From IMG/VR virus record IMGVR_UViG_3300021378_000070, positions 1 to 37,766 of that record: 37,766 bases of DNA, one strand, 5' to 3'. Of this stretch, positions 16,875-25,283 are shown in pieces. A program made the position numbers and the translations under genes. Within the stretch, counting starts at the first letter, position 1. Each line of letters starts with the position of its first letter. This stretch comes from a virus. Below the pieces are notes generated by a model that was not told the origin of the DNA, searched no databases, and saw only the letters and a list, made by a program, of their open reading frames with translations.

Positions 16875-17252
16875 TTAAGGTAATATGTTACGTTGTACGG
16901 CTTGATTAGGAGTGGGAACATTTGCTACTCCATACAATGCTGTCTTTGACTTTAATAAGTTAAGATAAAAAGCCATTTCTGTGTTTACTTGAACTGAAGT
17001 CTCTGCATTAGTTCTAAAGTAATCCATAAAGATATTAATGTTTGTTCCAGTTTCCTGTGCAATTCTAAACAAAACAGTTGCAAATTGAGCCGCTGTTTTT
17101 TTAGTTCTTTCATTTTCAGAATTACCTTTAAGTACACCTAAAAAATAAGAATAAACTGCGTCCCATTCTCCTGAGTTTATAGTTAATGATTCTGCATAAA
17201 AAGTATCAAATACTTCTAATGTGTTTTCTCTTTCTGTTATTTGTAATGCCAT
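16875..17252 (-). CDS. Conserved small phage protein, function unknown
   Basis: A 125-residue, mostly helical protein (AVYSYFLGVLKG, then KTAAQFATVLFRIAQETG, then MAFYLNLLKSKTALYGV). No motif is recognised. It lies between the second tube-like gene and gp4 and overlaps the former in a TAATG arrangement, pointing to translational coupling. Its place in the tail block suggests an assembly or minor structural role; that is inference from position only. Confidence 0.65.
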   Translation of the reverse strand: MALQITERENTLEVFDTFYAESLTINSGEWDAVYSYFLGVLKGNSENERTKKTAAQFATVLFRIAQETGTNINIFMDYFRTNAETSVQVNTEMAFYLNLLKSKTALYGVANVPTPNQAVQRNILP

Positions 17253-18451
17253 TATGCAAGTCCGCCTGTTTGCTTTCCAGCATTTACAGCATCTGCTATT
17301 GCAGTACCGTCGTCTGCTGATTGGGGTACAGTAGTCTTGTTATTGTTTGCGGCAGTTACAATACCTTGATTAGCAATGTTGATCATTGCAGGAGTTGCCG
17401 CATCAGTTGGGAATAGTGCTGACGTATCTGTTTCCCCTCCACCAAATAGTTTATTCATCACTGCTTCTTTTGCCGCATCTTTAATTGCTTTCTTTGCACT
17501 GTCTACTATATTATCACTATTTTTATAAAGTTCATATGCTGCCTGAATATCATCTCTATTGAGATCTCCATCAACAAAACCTTTCATATCTTTGAAAATA
17601 TCTACTGGATTGTTTCCTCCTTGTTCTAAAGGACTTGTTGCATTATCATAATTTGCATCTTCTTTGAAGCCAGTAACTAATGACCCTGCTTCTTCGTCAT
17701 CAATTTTACCTGAATTGTAAACTACAGTTTCATAGTTGATAGTCATTCTATTCTGCATTGTGCCGCCACCGTCAGCATAATCATATGTATCGTGGTCCAT
17801 TGTAGTAATGACAGGATTAATTAAAGTATATGCAATAAAGTTTCCTGCCCACATGCCGTATATTGTAATGTTATTAAAGAAAGGAACTTTTTCTCCTTGT
17901 ACTTCTCTAGCATCTGCACCGCCTTGACCTCTAGCATCTCCCCTATAACCATATTCAATATCACCTGATATTGATGGATCGTAAATATTACGTCTATTAA
18001 AATTCTTTATTGCTGTAGAACCTGAAAAAGGATCAACAGTAGGGTTCCATGCATCTGCATAGTTATATCTATAGTATGCGTCCCACAATGCAGTAATCTG
18101 TGATGCGTTATCATCATGGAATGTAATATCAATTGGTTGATATTTAATTTTTGATTGAATCAATCGTTTTCTATTGTACTGATTCATTTCTTGTACGTCT
18201 ATATTAAACGTAGGTAGTTTAACTGATTTAACTAACAGTCCATAGTTTTCTCCTGTCGGCGGAGAATATGCTTGTTCGTTAATAGAAAAGTAAGTATGAA
18301 AGGTAAACTTAACTTTACCTGCGTTACCTTGCCCACCAGGTAAGAACGTCTTGGCCGCATGTTGCCAATCACGTAAGTATACTCTACCCGTAAGTGCATC
18401 TAATATACCCTGACCGGTTTGCTGTAAAAAATCTTTTGCTGTCTGAGACAT
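17252..18451 (-). CDS. Tail-tube-related protein (second gp19-like; possibly tube initiator)
   Basis: A 399-residue protein. Segments KVKFTFHTYFSINEQAY, LLVKSVKLPTFNIDVQEMNQ, YNRKRLIQSKIKYQPIDITF and NASQITALWDAYYRYNYAD follow the order of strands and loops in tube proteins (polarity switch, then a beta-sandwich). The C-terminal 130 residues are polar and helical, with a Gly/Ala-rich end. In T4 the tube fold is also used by gp48 and gp54, which connect baseplate and tube, so this may be the analogue of one of them. I cannot decide which. It directly follows gp19 but is cut off from it by a terminator and has its own GATAAATA promoter, 5 nt before the ATG and without a ribosome-binding site. 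Confidence 0.65.
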   Translation of the reverse strand: MSQTAKDFLQQTGQGILDALTGRVYLRDWQHAAKTFLPGGQGNAGKVKFTFHTYFSINEQAYSPPTGENYGLLVKSVKLPTFNIDVQEMNQYNRKRLIQSKIKYQPIDITFHDDNASQITALWDAYYRYNYADAWNPTVDPFSGSTAIKNFNRRNIYDPSISGDIEYGYRGDARGQGGADAREVQGEKVPFFNNITIYGMWAGNFIAYTLINPVITTMDHDTYDYADGGGTMQNRMTINYETVVYNSGKIDDEEAGSLVTGFKEDANYDNATSPLEQGGNNPVDIFKDMKGFVDGDLNRDDIQAAYELYKNSDNIVDSAKKAIKDAAKEAVMNKLFGGGETDTSALFPTDAATPAMINIANQGIVTAANNNKTTVPQSADDGTAIADAVNAGKQTGGLA

Positions 18452-18456
18452 AATAG

Positions 18457-18464
18457 TATTTATC
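18457..18464 (-). promoter_or_regulatory. Late promoter GATAAATA abutting the tube-like gene
   Basis: Minus-strand GATAAATA, then CTATT, then the ATG at 18451. T4 geometry puts +1 on the A of the start codon. It lies just past the gp19 terminator, so this promoter is needed for the downstream block. Confidence 0.65.
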
Positions 18465-18480
18465 TATCCTGTAAGTCCAT

Positions 18481-18504
18481 AAAAAAACTGGCCGAAACCA
18501 GTTT
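18481..18504 (-). terminator. Rho-independent terminator after gp19
   Basis: A 7-bp stem (18485-18491 with 18498-18504, AAACTGG/CCAGTTT), a 6-nt loop and a following T-run on the minus strand. It lies 25 nt after the gp19 stop codon. Confidence 0.85.
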
Positions 18505-18528
18505 CTTTATTTAAATCTAAAATGATTC

Positions 18529-19173
18529 TTATGTTGAGTTGCCGCCACCTGGGAATGTTTGTAGACCTGATTGTCCTACACCTGCTCCCGGTACGCCGTT
18601 GATATCTCCACCAGCATTTGTCTGGATTGCGTTATCGTAACGTAAAGTCATAGCAATAGTCACTGCATCAGATGTACCATAGTTAAGTTGCTGATAGTTT
18701 GCTTGTTGTAAGAAACAACCTGCTAATGACCAGTTTTCTAATACTGTTGGTGTATTGATACCGTTACCACCGTCTAAGATTTGAATTTCAGTTTGGAATT
18801 TATAATCTCCACCTGCTGCCGCTGAAGACTGCTCGTAGAAATCTAATTGACGTTGTAACTGAGCACCAACTGCTTTTGATACATTACCAGAAGCATCATC
18901 TCTGACGTTGATAGCAAGTGTTTGCCATGTGTGCTTACCAGCAAGATAGACACGTGAGTTATACACGTTCATAGTGATTTCATCAAACTGAACTTGTGGT
19001 CTCGCACAATCTACGACTTGTCTTGTAAGTATAAGTGAAGAATCATCGTCAAAACCAAAATTAATAAAGTTCACACGGAATCTATATTGAAGTTTTGGCA
19101 TCAACAAGTTTTGGTTAGCGCCTCCCTCAGGTTGAACCGAAAGTTTTGCTAATGTATCTGAGGCTGTTGCCAT
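18529..19173 (-). CDS. 19: Tail tube protein gp19
   Basis: A 214-residue protein that I recognise as the marine T4-like gp19: MATASDTLAKLSVQPEGG, MPKLQYRFRVNFINFGF, VDCARPQVQFDEITMNVYNS, YLAGKHTWQTLAINVRDDAS and a C-terminal TIAMTLRYDNAIQT. It polymerises on the baseplate to form the inner tube through which DNA passes. T4 gp19 is shorter (163 residues); the marine forms are about 210. AGGAG lies about 8 nt upstream of the ATG and a GATAAATA promoter 34 nt upstream. It is flanked by a C(UUCG)G hairpin before and a terminator after, so it could be its own transcript. That would suit the high copy number needed for a tube protein. Confidence 0.92.
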   Translation of the reverse strand: MATASDTLAKLSVQPEGGANQNLLMPKLQYRFRVNFINFGFDDDSSLILTRQVVDCARPQVQFDEITMNVYNSRVYLAGKHTWQTLAINVRDDASGNVSKAVGAQLQRQLDFYEQSSAAAGGDYKFQTEIQILDGGNGINTPTVLENWSLAGCFLQQANYQQLNYGTSDAVTIAMTLRYDNAIQTNAGGDINGVPGAGVGQSGLQTFPGGGNST

Positions 19174-19206
19174 TGTTAATCTCCTGTTTTAATATATCTT
19201 AATATA

Positions 19207-19214
19207 TATTTATC
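19207..19214 (-). promoter_or_regulatory. Late promoter GATAAATA for gp19
   Basis: Minus-strand GATAAATA with a predicted leader of about 27 nt containing AGGAG. It sits between the gp18-gp19 hairpin and the gp19 start. Confidence 0.65.
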
Positions 19215-19224
19215 TTTTTAATTC

Positions 19225-19244
19225 AGTGAGGCCGAAGCCTCACT
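19225..19244 (-). terminator. C(UUCG)G tetraloop hairpin between gp18 and gp19
   Basis: The minus strand reads AGTGAGGC-TTCG-GCCTCACT, an 8-bp perfect stem with a UUCG loop closed by C-G, the extra-stable tetraloop first noted in T4 intercistronic RNA. It lies 11 nt after the gp18 stop. No U-run follows on the minus strand (GAATTAAAAAG), so it may protect the mRNA 3' end or pause polymerase rather than terminate efficiently. Confidence 0.65.
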
Positions 19245-19254
19245 TAATATCTTT

Positions 19255-22200
19255 TTACGATCCTGATAACTCACCAGTGTTGAATATTCTGACTGGAACG
19301 TAGATAAACTCAGCGGCTTTCACGGGCTCTACTGCTATGTCAATCCAAAGTTCATTTCGATCAATTCTTGCTGGAGTGTTGTTAGAATCATCACAGACTA
19401 CTGAGTAGTCATATAATCCACGTTTTGAAACTAGATCCTGGAACAATGTTTCTACTACTGCTTTAATAGACTTTCTTGTTTGTGGGTCATTAGGTTCAAA
19501 TACGAATGGTCTCGCGGCTAAGATCAATTGTCTACGTATGTAAGCAATTAAACGTGCTACGTTTACTCTATCTAACGCAGATGATGAATTGAATGAAGTT
19601 TTGTTACCATAGTTCAATAATCCATTACCTGTGAAGAATACCATTGGGTTAATAAAGTTAGTGTATAACACATCTCTAATACCAATACGTGTTCTGATTG
19701 AGTTGAATTCTCCTTCTGCATCAATGTAACCAATGCTTGTAGCATTATCAATAATACCACGTCTAGTTCCTGCTGGAGCTAACCAAGGATAAGCAATATT
19801 ATCATTACGCAACATTGTTCTTGTCATCATGTGTGATGATGGTACAGCAACTAAGTTACCAGATAGATCACTAGTGATACCTGATGGATAGAATAGACCC
19901 ATGTAAGTATTTCTAGTTACAAGTCCATCTTCACCTGTTGTTACTGCGCCTGCAGTGTTAGTTGCCCATGCTTGAATTTCAGTTGCATCGTCTTTTAATC
20001 TCATTGGTGTATCACCAACGATGTAAGAAGTTTCGCCTCTATCAGAGTTCAATGCTACCATGTTAGGCTGTAGTTCAGGATAACCTGGAGTTGCTTGTAA
20101 GTTGAAGTAGTTATCTTCGTCTCTAATTGCAACGTTAGTGTCAATTGCTGAACGTAATGCTTTAGTTACCATTGCTCTTTGTGCTTTACGACCTGCGTAC
20201 ATTGCACCGTTTGCTTGATCACCTGAAGCAGTTACCCATGCATCTTTTTGTGTTGGTAAAGAAGCAGTTGGGAATCTATCAGCATTAAAGTAATTTACAC
20301 GATACTGTTTAACATTGTATGAGTTACGTCTTGTGTTCCACATCAACATACCTTGTGGGTAATTTGATGATGAAGGAGCATCAACGTCTAAGTAATCACT
20401 TGCTAGTAATGATGCAATACTTGGTATCGGATCATTTGCTGGATTAGTTGTTCCGTTAGTTGCCCAACGTGCATCTTTAAATAAGATACCAGCTGGTGTA
20501 GTTTGATCAGTGTTGTCGATTAAGACCCACTTATCAGTAGCACTACCGCCACCTACTGCTGGAACTGACTGCCATCTATAAAGATTTGGGTAAGTTTCTA
20601 AGTCTGTAGTGTCTAACCAAAGATCACCATATACTAATGCTGTTAAATCAGATTGTGTAGTCGGCTCAGTTGCACTTACAATTGGTCCTTTAGGATCAGT
20701 TGCGTTTGCGACTGCTGGACTAGGTAATCCGTTTGAATCATATCCTTGTGATTTATAACCTTTCCAAGCACCGTTATAATTCATCATAATGTCTACTTGA
20801 TCAGTTGAAGAATAGAACCAGTTAGTAAAGTTAGTTGGTATTGCTGTTGGTGCACCTTCATTTGCTGTTAATGAGTTTGCTCCACTTGTTGTTAATGAGA
20901 ATTCTCTCCAGTTAGATAATTGAGTCGTAAACATATCTACGCCTTTACCTGAATTCCATGTATAAGATGTAACAACACCGGCTGTAACACTAGAAACTGT
21001 GACTTTTAAGTCGTTTCCTGGAGTTGCTCCTCCCATGTCTGCACCTGAGAAAGTAACAACATCGCCTACTGCGTGTCCACTACCACCGTTTACTACTGCA
21101 TCAGGATCAAAGTCATAATTACCGTAGTCATTAGTTACTTTAATTTGTAATGCTGTACCAGAACCTGTTGTAGCAGTTTGAGTTACTGAGAATTCAATGT
21201 CATCTCTGAATGGGCCTATTTTACAACCTGTTGTTGCTGTTGTAAAACCTGCTTCTGTAAATACTCCAGTTGAAACACCGTTTACACTGCTGTATTCATC
21301 TAAAACTATAACTCCACCTGAAGTGTGTTGTAGTTGAATAGAACCGTCATCATTAACTGATGCACTTGTGTAAGGTATGTTCGCCGCTGACCATGCAGTT
21401 ACAAAGTCAGATGCATCTGTTGCATCTGCTAAGTTGAATGGATAAGGGCTACTTAATGTTGTTGAGCCAGGAGTTGAAATTTGAACTCTTGCTACATAAG
21501 GACCTGCTTGAAAGTCTGGTGCAGTGTTTGTACCGTTAATTACTGTAGCGCCTGTTGCCGCTCTATAGAAGTAATAAACTGGTGCTCCTTCATATTCACC
21601 GTCAAAGTTATATTGTGCATAAACACTACCTGCCGCTATTGCTTGTCCACCTGTTGTGTCTGCTGAATAGATTTGACTCCAATCAGAAGTTGCAAATGTT
21701 GGTGTTTTAGATGTGTAAGATGCCGCTACTGAATCATATTGAGAAATTACTGGTTGTAATCCTGTTCCGTTAACCTTGATCCATACAGACCCAGTTGGAG
21801 CCGGCTCTGCTTGTCCTGATTGCCATAATGGTTGTTGAGCAGATGTGCCCCAGAATCCTCTTGGTTGAAATCCAGTTACTGTAGATCCTGTGAAACCTAA
21901 GTCTGTAAAGATTGTTCCAGTTGCTCCAGTTAATCTAATAAAGAAATTTGGATTACTAGCATTATCTCCACCTGTTTGTGCAGAATAGATTTCAAGTTTA
22001 TTATTAACTACTGCCGCTGACACATAGTTAAAGCCTAATGCATTAATATCTGCCGCTAACTGAGTAATTGTGTTATTCGGAGCCGCCGCTACTGTAAGAG
22101 TTGCAAGGTTTGTGCTGTTAATAATTAAATTAATAGTATCACCTTGAGTCAAAGTAGGATTAGAAGTAGGCGCTGTTAATGTTGGCCACGAGAACATCCA

Positions 22201-22860
22201 TTCAGGTGAATCTACACTTACCCAAGTATTAGCACTATTTTTGTACCAATATGAGGGAGCATTTGCATTGTTAGGATTTCTATAATTAGGAATCGCAACA
22301 ACTGCATAGTCACCGATGTTTCCTACTGATGTAAGAGGTGTACCTACTGATACTAATGCCGCATCAGAAATAACTATTGGTGTCTTCGATGTAAATACGC
22401 CAGTAGTTTCATTAAACTCATTAATTCCCCATGTAGAAGAAGTTGTGTTTAACCAGTAAGAATCATTTGTTGGTGCTCCTGTTGGACGACCTGTTGATCC
22501 TACTAAACTTGCTAGATCGACATCTGCTCTTAAAACAAATACTTGATTTGAAATACCAAGTGCAGAGTATGCCGCTAGTAATCCATATTCATTTAATTCA
22601 TAGCCCTGTAACGGAGTACCGTTTGATGCTGTGTAAAAGAATGGGTTACCGTATAAAGAAACAAGATCACGTTGAGAAGTGACTCTGTATAATTTACCTG
22701 CATTCGCAGACGTTGTTGCCGCCGCTGTTGCAGTTGATGTTGGGTCCGCTTTGTCTTGTGCTGTTGCTAACAAGAAGAACGGGATTGATGCTGTTGCGCC
22801 TGGTAAATATTGACTTTCGTCAATGATGCTTACTTCTACGCCTGGTGATGTTAGTGCCAT
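19255..22860 (-). CDS. 18: Tail sheath protein gp18 (enlarged)
   Basis: A 1201-residue protein. The N-terminus MALTSPGVEVSIIDESQYLP and the C-terminal 300 residues (NPMVFFTGNGLLNYGNKTSF, ARLIAYIRRQLILAARPFVF, RKSIKAVVETLFQDL, AEFIYVPVRIFNTGELSGS) are those of T4-type contractile sheaths. T4 gp18 is 659 residues, so the middle is expanded by Thr/Ala/Gly-rich beta material. This includes two segments with repeated structure (SYWLNTTSSTWGINEFN and SVWIKVNGTGLQPVISQYDS, each followed by a SKTP stretch). Such inserts probably sit on the outside of the sheath. AGGAA lies 9 nt before the ATG. The leader contains a hairpin and a 20-codon upstream ORF overlapping the gp18 start. Confidence 0.92.
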   Translation of the reverse strand: MALTSPGVEVSIIDESQYLPGATASIPFFLLATAQDKADPTSTATAAATTSANAGKLYRVTSQRDLVSLYGNPFFYTASNGTPLQGYELNEYGLLAAYSALGISNQVFVLRADVDLASLVGSTGRPTGAPTNDSYWLNTTSSTWGINEFNETTGVFTSKTPIVISDAALVSVGTPLTSVGNIGDYAVVAIPNYRNPNNANAPSYWYKNSANTWVSVDSPEWMFSWPTLTAPTSNPTLTQGDTINLIINSTNLATLTVAAAPNNTITQLAADINALGFNYVSAAVVNNKLEIYSAQTGGDNASNPNFFIRLTGATGTIFTDLGFTGSTVTGFQPRGFWGTSAQQPLWQSGQAEPAPTGSVWIKVNGTGLQPVISQYDSVAASYTSKTPTFATSDWSQIYSADTTGGQAIAAGSVYAQYNFDGEYEGAPVYYFYRAATGATVINGTNTAPDFQAGPYVARVQISTPGSTTLSSPYPFNLADATDASDFVTAWSAANIPYTSASVNDDGSIQLQHTSGGVIVLDEYSSVNGVSTGVFTEAGFTTATTGCKIGPFRDDIEFSVTQTATTGSGTALQIKVTNDYGNYDFDPDAVVNGGSGHAVGDVVTFSGADMGGATPGNDLKVTVSSVTAGVVTSYTWNSGKGVDMFTTQLSNWREFSLTTSGANSLTANEGAPTAIPTNFTNWFYSSTDQVDIMMNYNGAWKGYKSQGYDSNGLPSPAVANATDPKGPIVSATEPTTQSDLTALVYGDLWLDTTDLETYPNLYRWQSVPAVGGGSATDKWVLIDNTDQTTPAGILFKDARWATNGTTNPANDPIPSIASLLASDYLDVDAPSSSNYPQGMLMWNTRRNSYNVKQYRVNYFNADRFPTASLPTQKDAWVTASGDQANGAMYAGRKAQRAMVTKALRSAIDTNVAIRDEDNYFNLQATPGYPELQPNMVALNSDRGETSYIVGDTPMRLKDDATEIQAWATNTAGAVTTGEDGLVTRNTYMGLFYPSGITSDLSGNLVAVPSSHMMTRTMLRNDNIAYPWLAPAGTRRGIIDNATSIGYIDAEGEFNSIRTRIGIRDVLYTNFINPMVFFTGNGLLNYGNKTSFNSSSALDRVNVARLIAYIRRQLILAARPFVFEPNDPQTRKSIKAVVETLFQDLVSKRGLYDYSVVCDDSNNTPARIDRNELWIDIAVEPVKAAEFIYVPVRIFNTGELSGS

Positions 22861-22913
22861 AATAATATTCCTTTTGTATGATTTTGAGGGTTACACCCTG
22901 ATTGTTTTTTCAT
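22851..22913 (-). other. Possible 20-codon upstream ORF in the gp18 leader
   Basis: An ATG at 22913 opens a frame coding MKKQSGCNPQNHTKGILLWH and ends at TAA 22853-22851, overlapping the gp18 start at 22860 in another frame. The ATG follows GATAAATA by 5 nt, the same arrangement as at several true genes here. It may be a leader peptide, a start-codon decoy or coincidence. The leader also carries an inverted repeat (outer GTATGA/TCATAC, inner AGGGT/ACCCT). Confidence 0.3.
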
Positions 22914-22918
22914 ACTAT

Positions 22919-22926
22919 TATTTATC
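22919..22926 (-). promoter_or_regulatory. Late promoter GATAAATA for gp18
   Basis: Minus-strand GATAAATA with a predicted start at 22913, giving a leader of about 53 nt before gp18. That is the longest among the late genes here whose promoter lies close to the gene, apart from the 33181-34545 gene. It is divergent to the plus-strand late promoter at 22972. Confidence 0.65.
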
Positions 22927-22971
22927 ATGTATTACAAAAAACAACGGATTAAGATACCTTCGAAGGTATTT

Positions 22972-22979
22972 TATAAATA
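22972..22979 (+). promoter_or_regulatory. Perfect late promoter TATAAATA abutting the HNH-like gene
   Basis: TATAAATA, then CTAGT, then the ATG at 22985. T4 geometry predicts transcription from the A of the start codon. This is strong support for the 22985 start over longer reading frames. Confidence 0.75.
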
Positions 22980-22984
22980 CTAGT

Positions 22985-23335
22985 ATGAGTTTACCTAGAC
23001 CAATATGTAAAATTTGCAACAGAAAAGTCTGTGCTGTGAACTATATTAAGAAAGGCAAACGTCATTACCGAAGCATGTGCGATCAATGCGGTAAAGTAAA
23101 CCGAACAAGAAAGCCTATATATCTCTGGCAAAAAGCAGGATATCAAAAAGATGATACATGTTTCTTATGTGGATTTAAAAGTCTGTACCCTACACAAATG
23201 GTTGTATATCATATAGATGGAAAGCCTCAGAATGTAGACTTTCAAAATTTAAGAACGATATGTCTAAATTGTATTGAAGTTGTAAAGAAAAAAGAAATTG
23301 TATGGGTTAGAGGAGACTTAACTGTTGACTATTGA
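22985..23335 (+). CDS. Zinc-ribbon / HNH-like protein, conserved in marine T4-like phages
   Basis: A 116-residue protein starting MSLPRPICKICNRKVCAVNY. Two zinc-binding pairs are visible in the first part (CKIC and CDQC). A second unit (CFLCGF, then VVYHIDGKPQNVDFQNLRTI, then CLNC) follows the HNH pattern: zinc knuckle, H-I-D, N and a C-terminal CxxC. The final His of a canonical HNH is not evident, so nuclease activity is uncertain. I recall closely similar proteins in T4-like cyanophages without a proven role. It is the only plus-strand gene between the sheath and gp14 blocks. Its 3' end overlaps the dNMP kinase gene tail-to-tail by 18 nt. An upstream extension to 22823 would run into the gp18 leader and is rejected because of the promoter position. 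Confidence 0.75.
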   Translation: MSLPRPICKICNRKVCAVNYIKKGKRHYRSMCDQCGKVNRTRKPIYLWQKAGYQKDDTCFLCGFKSLYPTQMVVYHIDGKPQNVDFQNLRTICLNCIEVVKKKEIVWVRGDLTVDY

Positions 23336-23938
23336 TTCCATTGCTTTATGCAATTCATCAATCGTACCATTGTTTTTAATCGTGTGATCATAGTCTAAAC
23401 CAACACTACTATATTCACTAGCATGTACATTTAATTCAGTTAAACGTGCTAGTGCTTGTGGATTCTGATAATAATTATAGTCAACTGCATCTGGTAACCA
23501 TATAGGTTGCTCCCCTCGTTCTACTCTAATCGTAGTTCCACCTGCATTTTTAATCGCATCGACTTCATTTTTAAACCTACAATCAGTAATAACAACATTG
23601 TCTTCTATCTTACGCAATTGATTCTCAATCGATGATACCCAAATATCATTATGAAAATTACGTCTACCTACTTCAGTTCCCCAATACTGCAAGACCCAAC
23701 GAGGAGTTAGATGCGGCATGTCTAATCGTTTTGCCCACCACTCGTCAACTTCTTCTCGCCACTCTCTACTAGATTGAGTTGTACCTTCTAGCATTTCTCT
23801 GTCCCAGCCAAAGATTGCAGATACACAATCCTTCAAGGGACCTGCATAACTCAGTTTTTTAAAGCCATGAAATCGAATAAGATAATCTGCCGCAGTATCT
23901 TTACCACTGCTGATAAGTCCTGTAATGCCTATAATCAT
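23318..23938 (-). CDS. 1: Deoxynucleoside monophosphate kinase gp1
   Basis: A 206-residue protein starting MIIGITGLISSGKDTAADYL, with the P-loop GLISSGKDT at residues 7-15. Other matching segments are LKDCVSAIFGWDREMLEG, PRWVLQYWGTEVGRRNF and VVITDCRFKNEVDAIK, which together are typical of T4 gp1-type dNMP kinases. The enzyme phosphorylates dNMPs to dNDPs, supplying precursors for phage DNA synthesis after breakdown of host DNA. The ATG at 23938 is chosen because AGAGGA lies 9 nt upstream. The 3' end overlaps the convergent HNH-like gene. T4 gp1 is 241 residues, so this form is slightly short. Confidence 0.85.
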   Translation of the reverse strand: MIIGITGLISSGKDTAADYLIRFHGFKKLSYAGPLKDCVSAIFGWDREMLEGTTQSSREWREEVDEWWAKRLDMPHLTPRWVLQYWGTEVGRRNFHNDIWVSSIENQLRKIEDNVVITDCRFKNEVDAIKNAGGTTIRVERGEQPIWLPDAVDYNYYQNPQALARLTELNVHASEYSSVGLDYDHTIKNNGTIDELHKAMESIVNS

Positions 23939-23993
23939 ACGGAATAGTCCTCTAGTCAAGTAATCACTATTATAAACTACGCGGGAGGGAAAG

Positions 23994-25283
23994 TCAAGTG
24001 TTTTTGTAATCTATTCGCCCATTAAAGAATTCGTCTGGGAGAGTGTGTATGTAATTATGCGTTGGTACTGTAAAAAGTCGTAAGACTTTATGTTTATCAA
24101 CATGCTTCAACGGAGGACAAGATCGATACAATAAATCCCATTCTTCTTTTAGCACAGTTTGATGATGTTTATAATTATATTCAATATCTTGTCTTATGCC
24201 ATCCTGATAATCTTCCATTTGATGTAAAAAGGAAGTTATTCTTTTGTGTGCTATAGAAATATATTCACTTATACTAACATCTTCATTAATTAAGTCTGGT
24301 TCAGATGTATATTTTCTAAAAGTTTTATATCCTAACCCTTCTAATGTTTTTTCTTGTAAGTCGAATCTACTAATTCCCATAAAAGGTTTTTTAGTAATAA
24401 TAGGCTTCCAAGTTTTTTCTGTCGTCGGATAACTATTGTGTTCCCAAAAAGGTCTCATTTCTCCTCCTGGATTATCGAACCATGTTTCTGGCATAATAAT
24501 TAAAGAAGCATCATTCCACTCAGTAGGAAAACAATAATTAGCAATGTCAAAAGAATGCACCTGATTATCTACCATTTCTCCGAACGTATCACCAGGAAGT
24601 GTTCTTTGAAATTTGTTATATAAAGTTGTTAAACTATTAAAGTCTAAGTTAAGATTAAACACTTCGTTCATTATGTCTACTACATGTTCATAAGTCTGTG
24701 GGTCTTCTTTATTAAAATCAGATCCTTGTGCTGAATAATTTAATTTAGATGTTAAACTATAATCTAATTGATCTAAATTTTTAGAGTCAGCAAATTTATA
24801 TAGTAGTGGAAACTTATGCGGTCTATTAGAAACATCTCCTATTAACCATAATGCTTTAGGATCAACTGCATTCCCTCGCCAAGACTTAAATCTGTTTAGT
24901 CCAACACTTCTTTTTTTGGTCCCTTCTGATCGTAGTAAAAAATATCTAGTATTATGTCCAAAGACCATATAATGATTAGGTAGTTCTGAAACAGAAACTT
25001 TAGTGTATTCATGTAGCAAATATACATTCTTTAGATTTGGAAACAACTGAGTTTCATGCAAATACTCTAAAGTCTGTTTTGTCCACTCAGTAAAATCATG
25101 TGCAATTTGAGGTTCATAAAGCATAAAACCAATAATTAAATGCTCAATGTTTTGTGTGTCATAGGACTCTAATGAATTTATATGTCCTTGATATGGTGGT
25201 ATGTTGTTTGGATTAGCAGAACACTCTACATTAATACACCAAATAGTTTCAGTAAACTGATTGCTATGAACGATACCATTCAT
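23994..25283 (-). CDS. Putative glycosyltransferase-like protein
   Basis: A 429-residue protein. The segment TTEKTWKPIITKKPFMGISR followed by LGYKTF (about residues 295-330) resembles the SEKTxKPI...PF motif found in many marine phage and bacterial proteins annotated as glycosyltransferases or exostosin/fucosyltransferase-like. The rest is not recognised. No signal peptide or membrane segment is evident. A role in modifying host surface sugars, phage DNA or virion proteins is possible but unsupported beyond the motif. It starts 10 nt after gp13 with a weak AGGG 13 nt upstream, so it depends on gp13 transcription. It breaks the usual series of structural genes. Confidence 0.4.
   Translation of the reverse strand: MNGIVHSNQFTETIWCINVECSANPNNIPPYQGHINSLESYDTQNIEHLIIGFMLYEPQIAHDFTEWTKQTLEYLHETQLFPNLKNVYLLHEYTKVSVSELPNHYMVFGHNTRYFLLRSEGTKKRSVGLNRFKSWRGNAVDPKALWLIGDVSNRPHKFPLLYKFADSKNLDQLDYSLTSKLNYSAQGSDFNKEDPQTYEHVVDIMNEVFNLNLDFNSLTTLYNKFQRTLPGDTFGEMVDNQVHSFDIANYCFPTEWNDASLIIMPETWFDNPGGEMRPFWEHNSYPTTEKTWKPIITKKPFMGISRFDLQEKTLEGLGYKTFRKYTSEPDLINEDVSISEYISIAHKRITSFLHQMEDYQDGIRQDIEYNYKHHQTVLKEEWDLLYRSCPPLKHVDKHKVLRLFTVPTHNYIHTLPDEFFNGRIDYKNT

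Noticed and set aside
22823-22984. Upstream extension of the HNH-like gene
   Set aside because: It would start inside gp18 and its leader on the opposite strand; the TATAAATA at 22972 and homology place the start at 22985.
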